From an uncultured Actinomycetales bacterium (GTDB lineage: Bacteria; Actinomycetota; Actinomycetes; S36-B12), in NCBI GenBank assembly GCA_913063435.1, contig CAJXYI010000025.1:1-39279 (forward strand): 39,279 nucleotides of DNA, written 5' to 3'. This document shows positions 1 through 8,789 of this stretch, piece after piece. Each line of letters begins with the position of its first letter. Position 1 is the stretch's first letter. Below the pieces are notes generated by a model. That model was not told the origin of the DNA, ran no database searches, and was given only the letters and a program-made list of their open reading frames with translations. Made by a program: the position numbers and the translations under genes.

Positions 1-32
1 GGAGATCGGGAGTTCGAGTCTCCCCGCCCCGA
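1..32 (+). tRNA. tRNA 3' end (partial), probably tRNA-Pro
   Basis: The window opens inside a tRNA. Bases 8-12 and 20-24 form a perfect five-pair T stem around the loop TTCGAGT (13-19). CGCCCCG (25-31) is the 3' acceptor strand and A32 the discriminator. The next bases are CAC, so CCA is not encoded. The short AGATC before the T stem argues against a long-variable-arm tRNA (Leu, Ser, Tyr). G at position 72 implies C1-G72 with A73, a combination typical of bacterial tRNA-Pro. The anticodon lies outside the window, so the isotype is inferred. Confidence 0.7.
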
Positions 33-76
33 CACACTCGTCCGATCCGGTGACGAACCGCGCAACCCACCGACAA

Positions 77-100
77 GCCAACAGACCAGCCAACCGACCA
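77..100. repeat. 12-base tandem repeat in the tig leader
   Basis: GCCAACAGACCA (77-88) is followed directly by GCCAACCGACCA (89-100), one mismatch in 12. It lies in an A/C-rich, probably unstructured stretch between the tRNA and tig. The GAGGAG ribosome-binding site of tig follows at 108-113. No strong promoter is obvious here, so tig may be read from upstream of the tRNA. Confidence 0.5.
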
Positions 101-125
101 GCAAGCCGAGGAGACCGAGACCATC

Positions 126-1427
126 ATGCAGACCACCCTCGAAACCCTGTCGCCGACGCGCGTCAAACTGACCGTCGAGGTGCCCTTCGAGGAGATGGCC
201 GACAGCCTCGATGCCGCCTACAAGACCATCGCGGAGCAGGTCACGATCCCCGGTTTCCGCAAAGGCAAGGTCCCGTCGCGAATCATCGATCAGCGGGTAG
301 GCCGCGGTGCGGTGCTGCAGGAGGCGATCAACGACGTCGTGCCCGGGGCCTATGAGAAGGCCGTCGCCGAGCACGAGGTCAAGATCGCCGGCCGCCCGGA
401 GATCGAGGTCACCGAGATCGACGACGGCAACCGGGTCGCCTTCACCGCCGAGGTCGATGTCCGCCCGGAATTCGACCTGCCTGACTACACGGGTATCGCT
501 GTCGAGGTCGATGATGCTGACGTCACCGACGACATGATCGACGAGCAGCTGACCTCACTGCGTGCCCGGTTCGCCACCTTGACCCCCGTCGATCGTGCGG
601 CCGAGGATGGCGATCTGCTGCTGATCGACCTCACCGGTACCGATCCGGATGGCAATGCCGTGGAGGACCTGTCCGCCCAGGCGATGTCGGTCGAACTCGG
701 CGAAGACGGACTGCTCCCCGGTTTCGATGAGGCGGTGCGAGGTGCGACCGCGGGGGAAACCCGCACCTTCGAGTTCACCCCCACTGCCGGTGAGTACGAA
801 GGTCAGCCGATGACGGTGAGCATCACCGTGTCCGCGGTCCGCGAACGCACGCTGCCCGAAGCCGATGACGACTTCGCGATCCTGGCCAGTGAGTTCGACA
901 CCATCGATGAATTGCGCGATGACCTGCGCGTCCGAGTCGATCGGACTCGCCGCATGGAACAGGCCCTGCAGGCACGGTCCAAGGTGCACGAGGCGCTGCT
1001 GGCGATGGTCGACATCCCGGTGCCGCAGGGATTGGTCGATGAGCAGGTCGAGGAGCACTTCGCCGATGGCCATGGAGACGAGGCCCATCGAGACGAGTTC
1101 GTCTCGACTGTGCGCGACCAGGTCAAGAGCCAGTTCATCCTCGATGCGATCGCTGAGGCCGAGCAGATCGCAGTGGGCGAGTCGGAGCTGTCCTCCTGGG
1201 TCATTCAGCAGGCACCCCGCTACGGAATGAGCCCGGATGCGCTTCTCAGCGCGCTGATCCAGGGTAATCAACTGCCGTTGGCCATCGCCGACATCCGCCG
1301 CGGTAAGGCGGTGGCGCAGGTGGCGACGAAAGCCACCGTCACCGACGCATCGGGCAACGTCATCGACCTCGAGGCACTCGATGCCGAGTTGCGCGAGCTA
1401 GAGGCAGCCGCCGACGAGGCGGAATAG
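126..1427 (+). CDS. tig: trigger factor, ribosome-associated chaperone and prolyl isomerase
   Basis: Trigger factor docks at the ribosome exit tunnel and folds nascent chains in the cytoplasm. The 433-residue product has the family's usual length. The ribosome-docking signature GFRKGKVP is at residues 43-50 in the N-terminal domain. An FKBP-like isomerase domain follows at about 155-245, with GDLLLIDLTG and LLPGFDEAV segments. The rest is the helical arm domain, ending in an acidic Glu/Ala-rich tail. The ATG at 126 has a purine-rich GAGGAG about 12 bases upstream, and the protein starts as the family does. It precedes clpP1-clpP2-clpX, the common bacterial arrangement, linking folding with proteolysis. 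The identification is secure. Confidence 0.97.
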   Translation: MQTTLETLSPTRVKLTVEVPFEEMADSLDAAYKTIAEQVTIPGFRKGKVPSRIIDQRVGRGAVLQEAINDVVPGAYEKAVAEHEVKIAGRPEIEVTEIDDGNRVAFTAEVDVRPEFDLPDYTGIAVEVDDADVTDDMIDEQLTSLRARFATLTPVDRAAEDGDLLLIDLTGTDPDGNAVEDLSAQAMSVELGEDGLLPGFDEAVRGATAGETRTFEFTPTAGEYEGQPMTVSITVSAVRERTLPEADDDFAILASEFDTIDELRDDLRVRVDRTRRMEQALQARSKVHEALLAMVDIPVPQGLVDEQVEEHFADGHGDEAHRDEFVSTVRDQVKSQFILDAIAEAEQIAVGESELSSWVIQQAPRYGMSPDALLSALIQGNQLPLAIADIRRGKAVAQVATKATVTDASGNVIDLEALDAELRELEAAADEAE

Positions 1428-1435
1428 CCACCGCG

Positions 1436-1486
1436 ATTCCTTGAGGCGTTTTGTGCCCTGGGCGAACACAGCCCGCTCCAGGAATA
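1436..1486. promoter_or_regulatory. nested dyad upstream of clpP1, candidate ClgR-type operator
   Basis: ATTCCT (1436-1441) and AGGAAT (1480-1485) form the base of an imperfect hairpin. Inside it lies TTTGTGCCCTGGGCGAAC (1450-1467), whose right half GGGCGAAC and left half GTGCCC form a dyad. ClgR, the actinobacterial activator of clp genes, binds dyads whose half-sites resemble RGCGAAC. The right half fits that pattern and the left half fits poorly. The dyad centre lies about 60 bases upstream of the inferred start of transcription near 1519, compatible with an activator site. This is inference from pattern only. Confidence 0.35.
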
Positions 1487-1493
1487 GCCGACT

Positions 1494-1542
1494 CCCCCGG
1501 GGGCGTTAGGGTCAGGGTGACCGCGGGATCCCATAGGGATCC
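1494..1542 (+). promoter_or_regulatory. clpP1 promoter region with two palindromes
   Basis: TAGGGT at 1507-1512 matches the actinobacterial -10 form TAnnnT. The ten-base palindrome CCCCCGGGGG (1494-1503) sits just upstream of it. Downstream, GGATCCC (1526-1532) and GGGATCC (1536-1542) form a seven-pair hairpin with an ATA loop, within the first 25 bases of the predicted transcript. This leaves an untranslated leader of about 95 bases before the GTG at 1614. No good -35 box is visible. Confidence 0.45.
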
Positions 1543-1613
1543 GGGGTTGACCGAATGCGCGGTGGAAGTCGCGAGGGAAGTGCATGTCGATGAGATCGAG
1601 GAAGGAGCGTGGC

Positions 1614-2252
1614 GTGAGCGCATCGAACGAGGGAGGCTGGCCTGGCATCGAGGTGCCGGGACTGCGGGCCCCCGCCGCCGGGATGACCGGCTTCGGCGAC
1701 ATGCTCGACGAGCGCCTGCTGCGCGAGCGCATCGTCTGGCTTGAGGGCGAGGTGCGTGACGACAACTCCAACCGCATCGCCAAGCAGCTCCAGGTGCTCG
1801 CCGCTGAGGACCCGGAGAAGGACATCACGCTCTACATCAACTCACCCGGCGGTTCGATCACCGCGGGGATGGTGATCTACGACACGATGCAGTTGATCCC
1901 GAATTCGGTGATCACGATCTCCATGGGTCTGGCTGCGTCGATGGGCCAGTTCCTGCTGACCGCGGGAGCGCCGGGCAAGCGCTACGCGACGCCGAACACC
2001 CGGATCATGATGCACCAGCCGCTCGGTGGCATCGGCGGTACGGCGTCGGACATCAAGATTCAGGCAGAACAGATGATCTTCATCAAGAAGCGCATGGCGC
2101 AACTGATCGCCGAGCACGCCGGCAAGACGATCGAGCAGATCGAGGCCGATTCCGACCGCGACCGCTGGTTCACCTCCGAAGAGGCTCGGGACTATGGCCT
2201 CATCGACCACGTGTACAGCAACGCCGCTGATGCTCCCGGGAGTGACAAGTGA
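1614..2252 (+). CDS. clpP1: ATP-dependent Clp protease proteolytic subunit ClpP1
   Basis: This is a self-compartmentalised serine protease subunit that would form a mixed tetradecamer with ClpP2 and be fed by ClpX. The catalytic triad is visible from the chosen start: Ser109 in GLAASMGQ, His134 in MMHQPLGG and Asp183 in DRDRW. I chose GTG 1614 because AAGGAG (1602-1607) lies six bases before it. An in-frame ATG at 1584 would add ten residues and has a weaker, closer ribosome site. The 212-residue product has a slightly long N-terminus, as expected for a processed propeptide. It overlaps clpP2 by four bases (GTGA), so the two subunits are probably translated in a fixed ratio. Confidence 0.96.
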   Translation: MSASNEGGWPGIEVPGLRAPAAGMTGFGDMLDERLLRERIVWLEGEVRDDNSNRIAKQLQVLAAEDPEKDITLYINSPGGSITAGMVIYDTMQLIPNSVITISMGLAASMGQFLLTAGAPGKRYATPNTRIMMHQPLGGIGGTASDIKIQAEQMIFIKKRMAQLIAEHAGKTIEQIEADSDRDRWFTSEEARDYGLIDHVYSNAADAPGSDK

Positions 2253-2896
2253 GCCTTTACACACCGCAATCGCGCTACATCGTTCCGGAGTTCCGGGAGC
2301 GCACCGCAAATGGTGAGCGGGTGCACAACCCGTACACCAAGTTGTTCGAGGAGCGCATCATCTTCCTCGGCGTGCAGATCGACGATGCCTCCGCCGATGA
2401 CGTGATGGCCCAGTTGCTGACGCTGGAGTCGATGGACCCCGATCGTGACATCCAGATCTACATCAATTCCCCAGGTGGCTCCTACACCGCGATGACCGCG
2501 ATCTACGACACCATGCAGTTCGTCAAGCCGCAGGTGCAGACGGTCTGCCTCGGCCAGGCCGCGTCGGCTGCCGCAGTGCTGCTGGCCGCGGGAACCGCAG
2601 GCAAGCGCTTCGCATTGCCGCACGCGCGGATCCTCATCCACCAGCCCTACACCGAGGGTGGCGGCCAGGCCTCCGACGTTGAGATCCAGGCCAATGAGAT
2701 CTTGCGCATGCGACAGGAGATGGAGGCCATCCTGTCCCTGCACACCGGCCGCGCCTCCGAGCAGATCGAGAAGGACATCGAGCGCGATCGGATTCTCACC
2801 GCTGATGCGGCCAAGGAGTACGGGATCATCGACCAGGTGATCGCCTCCCGTAAGACGGCCATCGCGGCCCAATCGTCGACGCCGGAATCGGCCTAA
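2249..2896 (+). CDS. clpP2: ATP-dependent Clp protease proteolytic subunit ClpP2
   Basis: This is the second ClpP paralogue. In actinobacteria ClpP1 and ClpP2 rings assemble together and each needs the other for activity. The triad is Ser106 in GQAASAAA, His131 in ILIHQPY and Asp180 in IERDR. The N-terminus ([13 protein letters not shown]) differs from that of ClpP1, as in other actinobacterial pairs. The 215-residue length is normal. The GTG start overlaps the clpP1 stop codon, so no separate ribosome site is expected. clpX follows after 129 bases. Confidence 0.96.
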   Translation: MSLYTPQSRYIVPEFRERTANGERVHNPYTKLFEERIIFLGVQIDDASADDVMAQLLTLESMDPDRDIQIYINSPGGSYTAMTAIYDTMQFVKPQVQTVCLGQAASAAAVLLAAGTAGKRFALPHARILIHQPYTEGGGQASDVEIQANEILRMRQEMEAILSLHTGRASEQIEKDIERDRILTADAAKEYGIIDQVIASRKTAIAAQSSTPESA

Positions 2897-2961
2897 TACG
2901 GCTATTCCGCTCAGGGCTGAACGCGCCGGGTGGTCAATGAGGCCCGTCGAAGGTCCAGGCG

Positions 2962-3025
2962 GGGTAACGTCGTATCCGCATGTCCAGCCCAGGCTGGATC
3001 GATCGCGACGAAAGGGCCGGGAATC
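2962..3025 (+). promoter_or_regulatory. clpX leader with possible promoter, hairpin and upstream reading frame
   Basis: TAACGT (2965-2970) fits a -10 box. TCCAGCC (2983-2989) and GGCTGGA (2992-2998) form a seven-pair stem with a two-base spacer, a palindrome in DNA terms. An ATG at 2980 opens a 20-codon frame ending at 3042, which overlaps the clpX GTG at 3026. GAAAGGG (3010-3016) is the likely clpX ribosome site. Any regulatory role is inference. Confidence 0.35.
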
Positions 3026-4327
3026 GTGGCACGCGTAGGTGAAGGCGGTGACCTGCTGAAGTGCTCTTTCTGTGGAAAGAGCCAAAAGCAGGTCAAGAAG
3101 CTGATCGCCGGCCCCGGGGTCTATATCTGCGATGAGTGCATCGATCTGTGCAACGAGATCATCGAAGAGGAGTTGAACGACTCTGCGGAGATGCCCTTCG
3201 ATGAACTGCCCAAGCCGCGCGAGATCTACGACTTCCTCGACAACTACGTCATCGGCCAGCAGGTCGCCAAGAAAGCCCTCAGCGTCGCGGTCTACAACCA
3301 CTACAAGCGCGTGCAGGCCGGGGCTGTCGAACGCGGCCGTGAGGACTCCGTCGAGCTCGCGAAGTCCAATATCCTGCTGCTCGGCCCCACCGGTTCCGGA
3401 AAGACGCTGTTGGCCCAGACGTTGGCGCGGATGCTCAATGTTCCGTTCGCCATCGCCGATGCCACGGCGCTGACCGAGGCAGGGTATGTCGGCGAGGACG
3501 TCGAGAACATCCTGTTGAAGTTGATCCAGGCGGCTGACTACGACGTCAAGCGCGCTGAGACCGGCATCATCTATATCGACGAGATCGACAAGATCGCTCG
3601 CAAATCCGAGAACCCCTCGATCACCCGCGACGTATCCGGCGAGGGTGTGCAGCAGGCGCTGTTGAAGATCCTCGAAGGCACCACCGCATCCGTGCCACCG
3701 CAGGGTGGTCGCAAGCACCCGCATCAGGAATTCATCCAGATCGACACGACGAATGTGCTGTTCATCGTCGGTGGGGCCTTCGCCGGCCTGGACACCATCA
3801 TCGAGTCGCGCATCGGCAAGAAGCGAGTCGGCTTCACCTTCGACATCGTCGACAGCGAGGATTCATCCCCCGGGGACACCAATCCTGATGACATCTTCTC
3901 CTACGTCATGCCCGAGGACATGCTCAAGTTCGGCATGATTCCGGAATTCGTCGGTCGTCTGCCGGTCTTCACGTCGGTGACCAGGCTGGATCAGGAGGCG
4001 CTCGTGCAGGTGCTGACTGAGCCCCGCAACGCGTTGGTCAAGCAATACGAGCGGCTGTTCGACCTCGACGGGGTGGAGTTGGAATTCGCTCCCGAAGCAC
4101 TGGAGGAGATCGCCAATCAGGCGCTGCTGCGCGGTACCGGCGCTCGCGGGCTGCGGGCGATCCTCGAAGAGGTCCTGCTCAATGTGATGTACGACGTGCC
4201 CAGCCGCCCCGATGTGGCCCGAGTCGTCGTCACGGGCGACACGGTGCGGGACAACGTGCTCCCCACCCTGGTGCCCCGCGAGGTCGAGCCGCCCAAGCGG
4301 ACCCGGGCCCGCAAAGAATCCGCCTGA
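3026..4327 (+). CDS. clpX: ATP-dependent Clp protease ATP-binding subunit ClpX
   Basis: ClpX is the AAA+ unfoldase that selects substrates and threads them into ClpP. In order: a four-cysteine zinc-binding domain (Cys13, Cys16, Cys35, Cys38), the Walker A motif GPTGSGKT (residues 120-127), the pore-loop segment GYVG (153-156), the Walker B motif IIYIDEID (181-188), and a C-terminal small AAA domain containing [11 protein letters not shown] 3026 gives the family's N-terminus ([12 protein letters not shown]) and a normal 433 residues. A longer in-frame extension to 2930 exists but has no family support. It ends 29 bases before the convergent valS stop codon. Confidence 0.97.
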   Translation: MARVGEGGDLLKCSFCGKSQKQVKKLIAGPGVYICDECIDLCNEIIEEELNDSAEMPFDELPKPREIYDFLDNYVIGQQVAKKALSVAVYNHYKRVQAGAVERGREDSVELAKSNILLLGPTGSGKTLLAQTLARMLNVPFAIADATALTEAGYVGEDVENILLKLIQAADYDVKRAETGIIYIDEIDKIARKSENPSITRDVSGEGVQQALLKILEGTTASVPPQGGRKHPHQEFIQIDTTNVLFIVGGAFAGLDTIIESRIGKKRVGFTFDIVDSEDSSPGDTNPDDIFSYVMPEDMLKFGMIPEFVGRLPVFTSVTRLDQEALVQVLTEPRNALVKQYERLFDLDGVELEFAPEALEEIANQALLRGTGARGLRAILEEVLLNVMYDVPSRPDVARVVVTGDTVRDNVLPTLVPREVEPPKRTRARKESA

Positions 4328-4371
4328 CCTGCCGAATCAGGCCAGGGCCACCCGAATCAGGCCAGGGTCGC
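4323..4371. terminator. tandem 20-base repeat and hairpin between convergent clpX and valS
   Basis: CCTGACCTG (4323-4331) and CAGGCCAGG (4338-4346) form a nine-position stem with one mismatch around CCGAAT. The 20-base unit beginning CCGAATCAGGCCAGGG at 4332 is repeated at 4352, with the first 16 bases identical. The second copy runs into the valS stop codon and last codons. The location between convergent stops suggests a shared terminator, but there is no T run. Confidence 0.4.
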
Positions 4372-6918
4372 TTCGACGGCGAGCTCCGCACCTTCTCGAT
4401 AGTCGATCTGCGCGATGCGCCCTGCTGCAGCGAGATCGGCCTCGGCCAATCGCAGCTGGATCAGCGTCTGCTCCGGTGCTGTGATGATCACCTGTGCGAC
4501 CTCGGCCTTCATCGACACTTTCGCCTCGCTCTTGGTGCGCCGCACCGCACTCAAGGTGGTGGCCACCTCGTCGATGATCGCGGCATCCCCACCCGTGGGC
4601 AGTTCGGTCACCGTCGGCCACGGTGCGCGGTGTACCGAGCCTTCCTGCCACCACGACCACACCTCGTCTGTGACGAACGGCAGGAACGGCGCGAACAGCC
4701 GCAGTTGTGCACTGAGCGCGATCGCCAGTGTGGCCTTCGCCGATGCGGCGGCCTGCTCACCTTGACCTCCGTAGGCGCGTTCCTTGATCAATTCGACATG
4801 ATCGTCGGTGAACGACCAGAAGAACGTCTCGGTGAGTTCCAGAGCCCGGGTGTAGTTGTAGTTCTCGAAAGCCTCGGTCGCAGCTTCGATCACCTCGGCG
4901 AGTCGGGCGAGCAGGGCGAGGTCGAGGGGGTTGGTGACCTCCCCGGCGTTCGCGCTGGCGCCATTGCCGAGGACGAACTTGCTCGCGTTGAGGATCTTGA
5001 TCGCCAATCGTCGGCCGATCTTCATCTGACCCACATCGAACGCGGTATCGGTGCCCGGTCGCCCGGATGCCGCCCAGTACCGCACCGCATCGGAGCCATG
5101 CTCATCGAGTAGGCCCATCGGGGTGACGACGTTGCCCTTGGATTTGCTCATCTTCTTGCGGTCGGGATCGAGGATCCATCCGCTGATGGCGGCATCGGTC
5201 CAGGGCAGCGAATCGAATTCCAGGTGCGATCGCACCACGGAGGAGAACAGCCAGGTGCGGATGATCTCGTGGGCCTGGGGACGCAGGTCCATCGGGAACA
5301 CTCGCGCCCACAGATCCGGATCGCGCTCCCAGCCACCGGCGATCTGCGGGCTCAGCGACGACGTCGCCCAGGTGTCCATCACATCGGGATCACCGACGAA
5401 TCCGCCCGGAGCACCGCGCTGATCGGGGGTGTAACCGACCGGGGTATCCGATGACGGATCGATCGGCAGTTCATCCTCGCCGGGGACCAGCGGGGTGTCG
5501 TAGCGGGGATTGCCCTGGTCGTCGAGGGGGTACCACACCGGAATCGGCACCCCGAAGAAACGCTGGCGTGAGATCAACCAGTCGCCGTTGAGCCCCTCGA
5601 CCCAGTTCTCGTATCGCACCTTCATGTGGTCGGGGTGCCAGTGCAGTTGCCGACCTCGTTCGAGGAGTTGCTCGCGCAGGCCCTCTTCGCGTCCACCATT
5701 GGTGATGTACCACTGGCGTGTGGTGACGATCTCCAACGGGCGGTCGCCCTTCTCGAAGAACTTCACCGGATGGGTGATCTCGCGCGGCTCGCCCTCGGCG
5801 AAACCGGCCTCGGTCAGTGCGGCGACCATGCGTTCGCGGGCGGTGTGGGAGGTCGAACCGGCGATGTGTTCATACGTCTGGCGTCCGGTGGCCGATGTGA
5901 TCCACTGCGGGACATCGGGAATCACGCGTCCGTCCCAGCCAATGATCGGACGGGTGGGCAACTGCAGTTCGCGCCACCAGGTGACGTCGGTGAGATCGCC
6001 GAACGTGCAGATCATGGCGATACCCGATCCCTTGTCCGGGTCGGCGAGCGGGTGGGCGACGACCGGTACCTCCACGTCGAACAGCGGTGTGCGCACCTGC
6101 TGGCCGAACAGGGCGGTGTAGCGCTCGTCGTCGGGGTGGGCCACGAGTGCCACGCATGCGGCGAGCAGTTCAGGGCGGGTCGTCTCGATATGCACGCGAT
6201 TATCGGAATCGTCGACGCGGGGGAATCCGATCCGGTGATACGCACCGGGGCGTTCCCGGTCCTCGAGTTCGGCCTGGGCCACAGCGGTGCGGAAGGTGAC
6301 ATCCCACAGGGTCGGCGCCTCGGACTGATACGCCTCACCACGCGCGAGATTGCGCAGGAACGCCCGCTGGGACACCGACCGGGCGTTGTCATCGATGGTC
6401 TGATAGGTCTGCGCCCAGTCGATCGAGAGGCCGAGCCGTCGCCACAGGTCCTCGAAGGCCACTTCGTCCTCGACGGTGAGTTGCTCGCACAGCGCCACGA
6501 AATTGCGCCGCGAGATGGGAATCTGATTCTTGGCATCCGGCTCGGCGGGTGGGGTGAAGTCCGGGTCGTAGGGCAGTGATGGATCGCAGCGCACGCCGAA
6601 ATAGTTCTGCACGCGACGTTCGGTGGGCAGGCCGTTGTCATCCCAGCCCATGGGATAGAAGACCTCGAACCCCCGCATCCGCTTGTATCGGGCGATGCAG
6701 TCGGTGTGGGTGTAGGAGAAGACGTGGCCGACATGCAGGGAGCCGCTGACCGTGGGCGGTGGGGTGTCGATCGAATACACCTGATCGCGAGTCTTAGTGC
6801 GATCGAAGCGATAGATCCCCGATTCCTCCCAGGCGCGCACCCACGTGGCCTCGATGCCATCGATGCTGGGCTTGTCAGGCACGCGGGACGACTGCTGTGA
6901 AGTCGACGGGGAAGTCAT
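4357..6918 (-). CDS. valS: valine--tRNA ligase
   Basis: This class I synthetase charges tRNA-Val and edits mischarged threonine. The HIGH-type motif HVGH is at residues 62-65 after PPPTVSGSL. The KMSKS loop is at 589-593 (KMSKSKGN). A CP1 editing insertion lies between them, and an anticodon-binding helical domain follows. ATG at 6918 (853 residues) is preferred over an in-frame start eight codons upstream, because a TAGGAT box (6927-6932, minus strand) sits eight bases before it, suggesting a leaderless transcript. The product ends shortly after the anticodon-binding region, without the long C-terminal coiled coil of the E. coli type. It is the only minus-strand protein gene here. Confidence 0.96.
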   Translation of the reverse strand: MTSPSTSQQSSRVPDKPSIDGIEATWVRAWEESGIYRFDRTKTRDQVYSIDTPPPTVSGSLHVGHVFSYTHTDCIARYKRMRGFEVFYPMGWDDNGLPTERRVQNYFGVRCDPSLPYDPDFTPPAEPDAKNQIPISRRNFVALCEQLTVEDEVAFEDLWRRLGLSIDWAQTYQTIDDNARSVSQRAFLRNLARGEAYQSEAPTLWDVTFRTAVAQAELEDRERPGAYHRIGFPRVDDSDNRVHIETTRPELLAACVALVAHPDDERYTALFGQQVRTPLFDVEVPVVAHPLADPDKGSGIAMICTFGDLTDVTWWRELQLPTRPIIGWDGRVIPDVPQWITSATGRQTYEHIAGSTSHTARERMVAALTEAGFAEGEPREITHPVKFFEKGDRPLEIVTTRQWYITNGGREEGLREQLLERGRQLHWHPDHMKVRYENWVEGLNGDWLISRQRFFGVPIPVWYPLDDQGNPRYDTPLVPGEDELPIDPSSDTPVGYTPDQRGAPGGFVGDPDVMDTWATSSLSPQIAGGWERDPDLWARVFPMDLRPQAHEIIRTWLFSSVVRSHLEFDSLPWTDAAISGWILDPDRKKMSKSKGNVVTPMGLLDEHGSDAVRYWAASGRPGTDTAFDVGQMKIGRRLAIKILNASKFVLGNGASANAGEVTNPLDLALLARLAEVIEAATEAFENYNYTRALELTETFFWSFTDDHVELIKERAYGGQGEQAAASAKATLAIALSAQLRLFAPFLPFVTDEVWSWWQEGSVHRAPWPTVTELPTGGDAAIIDEVATTLSAVRRTKSEAKVSMKAEVAQVIITAPEQTLIQLRLAEADLAAAGRIAQIDYREGAELAVEATLA

Positions 6919-6996
6919 GGGTCCACATCCTAGGCAGCGCACACTCGGAGCCCGCGATCCCCGGCACGTTGCGGGTGGAACGTTAGGGTGACGAGT
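6919..6996. promoter_or_regulatory. divergent valS/folC promoters
   Basis: These 78 bases separate two divergent start codons. On the minus strand TAGGAT (6927-6932) lies eight bases before the valS ATG. On the plus strand TAGGGT (6984-6989) lies seven bases before the folC GTG at 6997. Such spacing puts the start of transcription at or next to the start codon. Clear -35 boxes are not visible on either strand. Confidence 0.5.
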
Positions 6997-8355
6997 GTGG
7001 TTGATTCCGATCCGATGCGAGCACGGTTCGATGACGTTGTCGCGCAGTTGTCCGTCCGCTGGCCGGAGTCTCGAATCGAGCCGTCCCTGTCTCGTGTCAC
7101 GGCGCTGCTGGACCTTCTCGGAGATCCGCAGCGGTCGTACCCGGTGATCACTGTCACCGGCACGAATGGCAAGTCCAGCACTGCCCGCATGATCGCCTCG
7201 CTATTGCGCGCCCTGGGTCTGCGCACCGGAGTCTTCACCAGCCCGCACCTGATCGACCCCACCGAACGCATCGAGATCGATGGGGAGCCGATCGACCAGG
7301 ACACCTTCGTGCGTATCTGGGAGGAGATCGCACCCTTCGCCGAAATGGTCGATGTGCAGAGCGCAGCAGAGGGCGGTGTCGCTCTGAGCTTCTTCGAGGT
7401 GATCACGGCTATGGGATATGCGGCCTTCGCCGATGCCCCGGTGGATGTGGCCGTGATCGAAGTCGGGATGGGAGGCACCTGGGATGCGACCTCGGTTGCT
7501 CCGGCGCAGGTCGCCGTCGTGCTCACCGTCGATCTCGATCACATGGACTATCTAGGTTCGACGATCGCCGATATCGCCCGTGAGAAGGCCGGCATCATCG
7601 CACCCGGATGTGCGGCGGTCATCGGTCGACAGCGCCCTGAAGCAACCGATGTGCTCACCCAACGCATCGAGAGCATGGATGCAACGGCCGTCTGGGAAGG
7701 CCGACAGTTCGAGATCAACCGGCGCGACATCGCCGTTGGCGGTCAGGCCCTGACACTGGATGGGACGGCAGGGGTATACGACGAGGTGTTCGTGCCTGCA
7801 TTCGGAGAACACCAGGCGCACAACGCTGCCTGCGCCATCGTCGCCGTCGAGTCTTTTCTTGGCGGCAGGGCAATCCCCGCCGATGTCGTGGAGGAGGGTT
7901 TCGCTGATCTGATCCTGCCTGGTCGATTGGAGGTCGTTCGGCGAGGTCCGACGGTCCTTGTCGATGCAGCGCATAACCCCGCGGGTGCTCGCGCCCTGGC
8001 TGCGAGCTTGACCGAGGCCTTCGCCTTCACGCATCTGGTCGCGGTGGTCTCAGTCCTGACGGACAAGGATGTGCTCGGCATCCTCGCGGCATTGGAACCG
8101 GCCGTCGATGAAGTCGTGGTCACCCAGAACATGTCGCCCCGTGCCATGGGCGTCGATGACCTCGCCGCGCTCGCTGTCGAGGTGTTCGGGGCCGATCGTG
8201 TCGAGGTGGCTGCCTCCTTCGCGGGCGCTGTCGACGCTGCGATCACTCTCGCTGAGGAAGCCGATACCTACGCGGCATCCGGTGTCGTCATCACCGGATC
8301 GGTGGTCACTGCGGGCCAGGCGCGTGCCCTGCTGCGTCGTGGGGAGCGGGCATGA
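6997..8355 (+). CDS. folC: bifunctional folylpolyglutamate synthase / dihydrofolate synthase
   Basis: FolC adds glutamate to dihydropteroate and to folates, using ATP, in the cytoplasm. The Mur-ligase-type P loop TGTNGKSS is at residues 54-61. FTSPHLIDPTERIEIDG and the later DAAHNP motif are also family hallmarks. Length is 452 residues from GTG 6997. In-frame alternatives are GTG 6988, which overlaps the -10 box, and ATG 7015. GTG 6997 is chosen because TAGGGT ends seven bases before it, suggesting a leaderless message. The stop overlaps the next gene by ATGA, so DUF4233 is coupled to it. Confidence 0.95.
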   Translation: MVDSDPMRARFDDVVAQLSVRWPESRIEPSLSRVTALLDLLGDPQRSYPVITVTGTNGKSSTARMIASLLRALGLRTGVFTSPHLIDPTERIEIDGEPIDQDTFVRIWEEIAPFAEMVDVQSAAEGGVALSFFEVITAMGYAAFADAPVDVAVIEVGMGGTWDATSVAPAQVAVVLTVDLDHMDYLGSTIADIAREKAGIIAPGCAAVIGRQRPEATDVLTQRIESMDATAVWEGRQFEINRRDIAVGGQALTLDGTAGVYDEVFVPAFGEHQAHNAACAIVAVESFLGGRAIPADVVEEGFADLILPGRLEVVRRGPTVLVDAAHNPAGARALAASLTEAFAFTHLVAVVSVLTDKDVLGILAALEPAVDEVVVTQNMSPRAMGVDDLAALAVEVFGADRVEVAASFAGAVDAAITLAEEADTYAASGVVITGSVVTAGQARALLRRGERA

Positions 8356-8726
8356 GAGTCCTCGGCGGTTCCGTCCTGGCCTTCGAGGCCATCGTGGTCA
8401 TTCTGCTGATCCCCGTCGCGATCACCGTGGGGACCGTTTCAGGTCCACCGTGGGTGTTCATCTCGGTGGGCATCACGCTCGTCATCGCGCTCATCCTCAC
8501 CGCAGGATTCGTCACTCGTCCCTGGGGGATCACCGTCGGGTGGATTCTTCAAGTGCTCATCCTCGCGACGTCGGTCCTCGTCCCCGCGATGCTGATCGTC
8601 GGTGGGATCTTCACGCTGCTGTGGGCCTTGGCGATCCGGTGGAGCCGGAAGGTCGAGGCCATGAAGAGCGAGCAGGGGAAAGAGCTGGGCAACGGGAGCG
8701 GTGATCCCGAGGAATCCGCCGGATAG
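8352..8726 (+). CDS. DUF4233 family membrane protein
   Basis: This is a 124-residue membrane protein with about four hydrophobic segments (roughly residues 6-26, 32-52, 58-78 and 80-97) and a hydrophilic, charged C-terminal tail. In actinobacteria a DUF4233 protein typically sits between folC and ndk, exactly as here, which supports the family call. No catalytic motif is visible and the function is unknown. The ATG overlaps the folC stop codon (ATGA), implying coupled translation. Its own stop codon TAG begins a TAGGCT hexamer (8724-8729) that could be a -10 box for ndk. Confidence 0.8.
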   Translation: MRVLGGSVLAFEAIVVILLIPVAITVGTVSGPPWVFISVGITLVIALILTAGFVTRPWGITVGWILQVLILATSVLVPAMLIVGGIFTLLWALAIRWSRKVEAMKSEQGKELGNGSGDPEESAG

Positions 8727-8789
8727 GCTGAGGCATTACTTCACCATCCACTGAGCGTCATCCACTGACTGTTGAGGAGAACAATCACC
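8724..8789 (+). promoter_or_regulatory. ndk leader with possible promoter and 10-base direct repeat
   Basis: TAGGCT (8724-8729) is a possible -10 box. CATCCACTGA occurs at 8745-8754 and again at 8759-8768, a 14-base period. The GAGGAGA ribosome site follows at 8774-8780. A similar CACCATCACTGA...CCACTGAG stretch lies in the rplU leader at 22056-22078. Confidence 0.4.

Noticed and set aside
1584-1613. Upstream ATG start for clpP1
   Set aside because: GTG 1614 has a well-spaced AAGGAG, whereas the ATG has a weaker AGGGAAG only three bases away. The added ten residues (SMRSRKERG) are not family-like. It remains a possible alternative start.
2192-3724. 510-residue open frame on the minus strand opposite clpP2 and clpX
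   Set aside because: It is a shadow of two well-supported genes in high-GC sequence. The translation is low complexity, rich in Asp, Arg, Gly and Leu, with no recognisable domain.
5626-6579. 317-residue open frame on the plus strand opposite valS
   Set aside because: It lies wholly inside valS, which has all synthetase motifs. The plus-strand translation shows no family features.
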